From: Bacilli bacterium
GTDB lineage: Bacteria > Bacillota_I > Bacilli_A > RF39 > UBA660
Direction: 5' to 3'
NCBI GenBank assembly: GCA_017936845.1
Contig: JAGBES010000011.1
Coordinates: 1-32,110 of the forward strand
Length of the DNA stretch: 32,110 bases
Shown here: one piece after another, positions 29,453-32,110 of the stretch
Layout of the letters: every line of letters starts with the position of its first letter
Numbering within the stretch: position 1 is the stretch's first letter
The notes under the pieces: generated by a model
Databases searched by the model: none
Told to the model about the DNA's origin: nothing
The model's input: the letters and a program-made list of their open reading frames with translations, nothing else
Made by a program: the position numbers and the translations under genes

Positions 29453-30742
29453 CTATATTTCCATACCATCATCATTATTCTTTTCTAATTCTTCTTCCTC
29501 CTCATAATAATAATCATATGAATATTGTTGTTTACTTTCTTGTTCTTTTTGTCTTAATTTTTTTCTTTCTTCCATAATATCTGGATCATAGTCATGTTTG
29601 AAAGAAAATAAACTATAATTATTGTCAAACATCTTATCAACTATATTTTGTATGAATTTAGGAAGTTTTTTAAGTACTTTTTTTAAATGAGAAATCAAAT
29701 AATTTGTTTTTTCTTCTAATTCATTATATTTTTCTTCAATGTATTTATTTTCCCACTTTAAATGATTATTTTCTTCAGTTAATTTATTTATTTGATCCTG
29801 CATTTTATTTTTAGATTTAATAACTATTTTATTATTAACTCTTCTCTTTTTATCAATTTCTTTTTTTATATCTTCTTTATCATTATTTAAATCATTAATT
29901 TCTTCATTTATTTTTTGTTTATTATCTTTTAATTCAGAAACATCTTCTCTTAATTCATTTAATTCTTGTTTTAACTTTTCGGCTTTCTCATTAAATTTTA
30001 ATCTTTCATATGCAGAGTAATCTCTATTCTTACCTTTTTCTTTTTTCTTTAATTTATTATCTTTTGAATAAGCTAGATTAAATTCTTCGATACACTTACT
30101 TCTCATTTTATCTTGAATAACTACTAATGATTCTTTTGTGAATATTGATGTTTTACCAACTTGTCTTTCCATACCTGTTTTACAATTTTCTTTTACTGGA
30201 ACTCCAACTATATGCATATGTGGCGAATTTTCATCAAAATGAATTGTAGCATTAGCAATATAAAAGTCTGGAACTATTTCTTTTAAATCCTTTAATTGAT
30301 TTTCAAATACATCTGTCATTTTATATTTTTCTTCTAATGATTTATCTTCCCAATAAGCCATATTACCAATTTCAATTATAATCTCACAAGCAAGATCATG
30401 TTTATCATCATTTGATATTTTATAAAAATAATCATCTATTTTTCTATCATCACGAACTTGTTTATTATTATAATTAATTCTTGCTTCATCAAATAAATCT
30501 AAATATAAATCTTTAACATCTTTAATAATATCATTACTACCTTTAATAGTAGTAATAAGTTCATTATTATTATCATATTGTCTTAAATTATGATGATTTA
30601 CTTTTCCTAAATGTTTTATATTTTGTATAGCATTATTATTCTTTGATGTAGTTCCAGATGGTGAATTTAATGCTTCTTGTTTTGCTTTAATTGTTTTATT
30701 TTTATCATTACTTAAATGAAATGAATAAGATAGTTCTTCCAT
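29453..30742 (-). CDS. mob: MobV-family relaxase (Mob/Pre)
   Basis: A 429-residue relaxase that nicks at oriT and pilots single-stranded DNA during mobilization by a helper conjugation system. MobV motifs are present: HNLR (51-54) and the metal-site block IHFDENSPHMHIVG (H168, H175, H177). From residue 235 to 360 the protein is a long coiled coil, as usual in Mob/Pre. The C-terminus is acidic with a Tyr-rich run. ATG follows AGGGGGA. It lies downstream of an oriT-like region and a serine recombinase, the layout of an integrative mobilizable element. A truncated relative lies at 25562-25917. Confidence 0.93.
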   Translation of the reverse strand: MEELSYSFHLSNDKNKTIKAKQEALNSPSGTTSKNNNAIQNIKHLGKVNHHNLRQYDNNNELITTIKGSNDIIKDVKDLYLDLFDEARINYNNKQVRDDRKIDDYFYKISNDDKHDLACEIIIEIGNMAYWEDKSLEEKYKMTDVFENQLKDLKEIVPDFYIANATIHFDENSPHMHIVGVPVKENCKTGMERQVGKTSIFTKESLVVIQDKMRSKCIEEFNLAYSKDNKLKKKEKGKNRDYSAYERLKFNEKAEKLKQELNELREDVSELKDNKQKINEEINDLNNDKEDIKKEIDKKRRVNNKIVIKSKNKMQDQINKLTEENNHLKWENKYIEEKYNELEEKTNYLISHLKKVLKKLPKFIQNIVDKMFDNNYSLFSFKHDYDPDIMEERKKLRQKEQESKQQYSYDYYYEEEEELEKNNDDGMEI

Positions 30743-30796
30743 ATATTCCCCCTAAATAAGAATTTGTTTTTTAGCGATGAAACCCTCAAAGACATA

Positions 30797-30863
30797 ATTC
30801 ATAACTTCCTATATATCTTGTCATAAACAAGATATGGAAGCTAAGGTCAAACCTTAGAAACCG
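30797..30863 (-). other. Probable oriT of the MobV element
   Basis: Two tandem inverted repeats: ATATCTTG (30813-30820)/CAAGATAT (30828-30835) and CTAAGG (30841-30846)/CCTTAG (30852-30857), then AAACCG. It lies 60-120 bases upstream of mob, where MobV origins usually sit, and is repeated in diverged form at 25960-26020. The nick site is not identified. Confidence 0.65.
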
Positions 30864-30921
30864 AAATAATTATCGACTTCTTTCATTCTTTACAGAACAA
30901 AACGAACCACGATAATTTATA

Positions 30922-30962
30922 AATCATTTAAATTTATATACTATATAAATTAATAAATGATT
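30922..30962. repeat. Long AT palindrome after the recombinase gene
   Basis: AATCATTTA-rich arms form an imperfect hairpin of roughly 17 base pairs between the recombinase stop and the oriT-like region. It could be a bidirectional terminator or part of the transfer origin. Confidence 0.45.
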
Positions 30963-30996
30963 GTAGAAAATATTTTATTTAAAACATTTTCTATTA

Positions 30997-32110
30997 TTAA
31001 TAATCCATTTCATTGCTTTGCAACAAAACGGGCTTATTACCATCGTCAATATCAGGTATCATTTCAAATAAATCTGGTATATCTACTTTTATATCATTAG
31101 GATTATTTTTAGTAGTAAACATACCCATACCTAATATTTCCTTTTTATCATCATCTATTTCCGTTGGAAACATTCTGATAATAACTTCTCCATTTGTAAG
31201 TGGAACTGTATCAAATTCTTCTCTATCTTTATAATAAACACCTTTATAAAATTTAACATCATAACATTCATTTAAACTTTTAAAGTGTCTATAAACTTGT
31301 TTGGCTGATAAAAATTCACTATATCTAACTTTACTATCAATTCTTATACCATTCTTTTCATATATAAATTTTCTTTTACAATCTATAAATCCATCCTCAT
31401 ATAATTTCTTAAAATCTTTAAAGAATGTTGTTCTAAAATTAACTGATTTAACAATCCAATTTTTTAATGAATCTTGTTCTACTTCTATATCATCAATATA
31501 ATTCATTATTATTCTTGCTTTATCTTCTCTTGTTAAATCATTCCAACAATCTTCTATTGCTTTATATAACATTGGTATTTTAACTTGATTTATAAAATCC
31601 ATATCTCTTTTTATCAATATATCTTCTGGTCTAAATTTTAAATCTTTTATATTTTCTTGTTCTAATATTTTTCTTTCTAATTCATTTATTGTTTTATCTA
31701 AATATTCTATCTCGCTATCATGTTCTTCTAAAGTAAATGAACCATTTATATATGCTCGTTTTACTCTTTCTTTTTTAGCATTTAAATTATTTATTTCTTT
31801 AGTTAATTTTTCTTTTGGATTTTCTAATTTATTTTTTAAAAGTGGTAAAAAGAAATTATTAACAACTGAATCATATTCAAATATATCTCCAAGTAATTCT
31901 TTTATTGATTCTTCAATAGTAGTTTCTTTAATATTGTTTTTACAATGTTCACATCCATAGTAATAATATGTTCTATCAAATTTCTTTTTATATGTTGCTT
32001 TACCACCTAGAATAGCACCACAATTTGGACATAGTAATTTTTGTAAGAATAAATATGTTTTATTTCTACTATAACTTCTAGAATTCTTCTTTTGCTGTGC
32101 TTGGCAATTT
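30997..32110 (-). CDS. Large serine recombinase, C-terminal part (partial)
   Basis: An open frame of 371 codons runs off the right edge without a start. The first visible part has a recombinase zinc ribbon, CPNCG then GCEHC about 26 residues later. A coiled-coil motif follows (about KEKLTKEINNLNAKKERVKR), and then the usual C-terminal extension (LTREDKARIIMNYIDDIEVE). These are the DNA-binding parts of large serine integrases. The catalytic resolvase domain must lie beyond the window. Such enzymes integrate and excise mobilizable elements without host factors. The frame is continuous through the TTG at 31617, which is not a real start. Mob and the oriT-like region follow downstream. Confidence 0.9.
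   Translation of the reverse strand, partial: NCQAQQKKNSRSYSRNKTYLFLQKLLCPNCGAILGGKATYKKKFDRTYYYYGCEHCKNNIKETTIEESIKELLGDIFEYDSVVNNFFLPLLKNKLENPKEKLTKEINNLNAKKERVKRAYINGSFTLEEHDSEIEYLDKTINELERKILEQENIKDLKFRPEDILIKRDMDFINQVKIPMLYKAIEDCWNDLTREDKARIIMNYIDDIEVEQDSLKNWIVKSVNFRTTFFKDFKKLYEDGFIDCKRKFIYEKNGIRIDSKVRYSEFLSAKQVYRHFKSLNECYDVKFYKGVYYKDREEFDTVPLTNGEVIIRMFPTEIDDDKKEILGMGMFTTKNNPNDIKVDIPDLFEMIPDIDDGNKPVLLQSNEMDY

Noticed and set aside
31617-31617. Start of a separate 206-residue protein at TTG 31617
   Set aside because: The same frame is open upstream to the window edge and encodes the zinc ribbon and coiled coil of a serine recombinase.
1-32110. Mycoplasma-type code with TGA as Trp
   Set aside because: TGA ends several genes at sensible places (hisS, the oxidoreductase, the transglutaminase-like gene), and Trp is encoded by TGG.

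Overview
The window is a very AT-rich stretch with low-GC Gram-positive character. It has a HrcA-type CIRCE operator, a T-box leader, a 6S-like RNA, a LytR-CpsA-Psr wall protein, good AGGAGG ribosome sites and sigma-A-type promoters. TGA is used as a stop and TGG for Trp, so the code is standard. Together this suggests an uncultured, probably gut-associated Bacillota lineage (Bacilli/Erysipelotrichia/RF39-like). That placement is inference. Nearly every gene is on the minus strand; the ZIP transporter and tRNA-Cys are the exceptions.

Left, 1-16.5 kb, mostly chromosomal housekeeping. It opens with the start of an IS3-type transposase and an unknown gene, then a ZIP metal transporter and an FAD/Rieske oxidoreductase. 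Next is a four-gene operon: a CbxX-type AAA+ protein, a ClpX-type AAA+ protein, hisS and an archaeal-type aspS. A T-box whose specifier (GAC) and discriminator-pairing base (UGGC) both point to tRNA-Asp precedes it. Upstream lie clpB without its N-domain under a CIRCE/HrcA promoter, ftsK, a 6S-like RNA, a pilin-like protein and an LCP-PASTA protein. The two AAA+ proteins share an unrecognised N-terminal domain.

Middle, 16.4-20.4 kb: tRNA-Cys, then a two-gene unit of a transglutaminase-fold protein (Cys-His-Asp triad) and a PD-(D/E)XK-like nuclease. A DUF3592-like membrane protein and a lipoprotein follow.

Right, 20.4-32.1 kb, accessory and mobile. A large serine recombinase (running off the window) and a MobV relaxase with an oriT-like region mark an integrative mobilizable element. 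It carries a ParB-like protein, an ABC-F ribosome-protection-type protein and a P-loop kinase, with leader-peptide attenuators before the ParB-like and ABC-F genes. Beyond lies the scar of a second such element: a duplicated oriT-like region and an internally deleted mob pseudogene. Next to the scar sit an Abi-family HEPN protein with a putative small RNA at its 3' side, an ASCH-kinase fusion, a nucleotidyltransferase and a zincin-like protein. Three related, separately promoted and terminated RNA-like elements follow three different accessory genes and form an undescribed-looking dispersed family.

The most novel candidates are the T-box-controlled AAA+ pair, the dispersed RNA family, the Abi/HEPN-small RNA unit, and the transglutaminase/nuclease pair.
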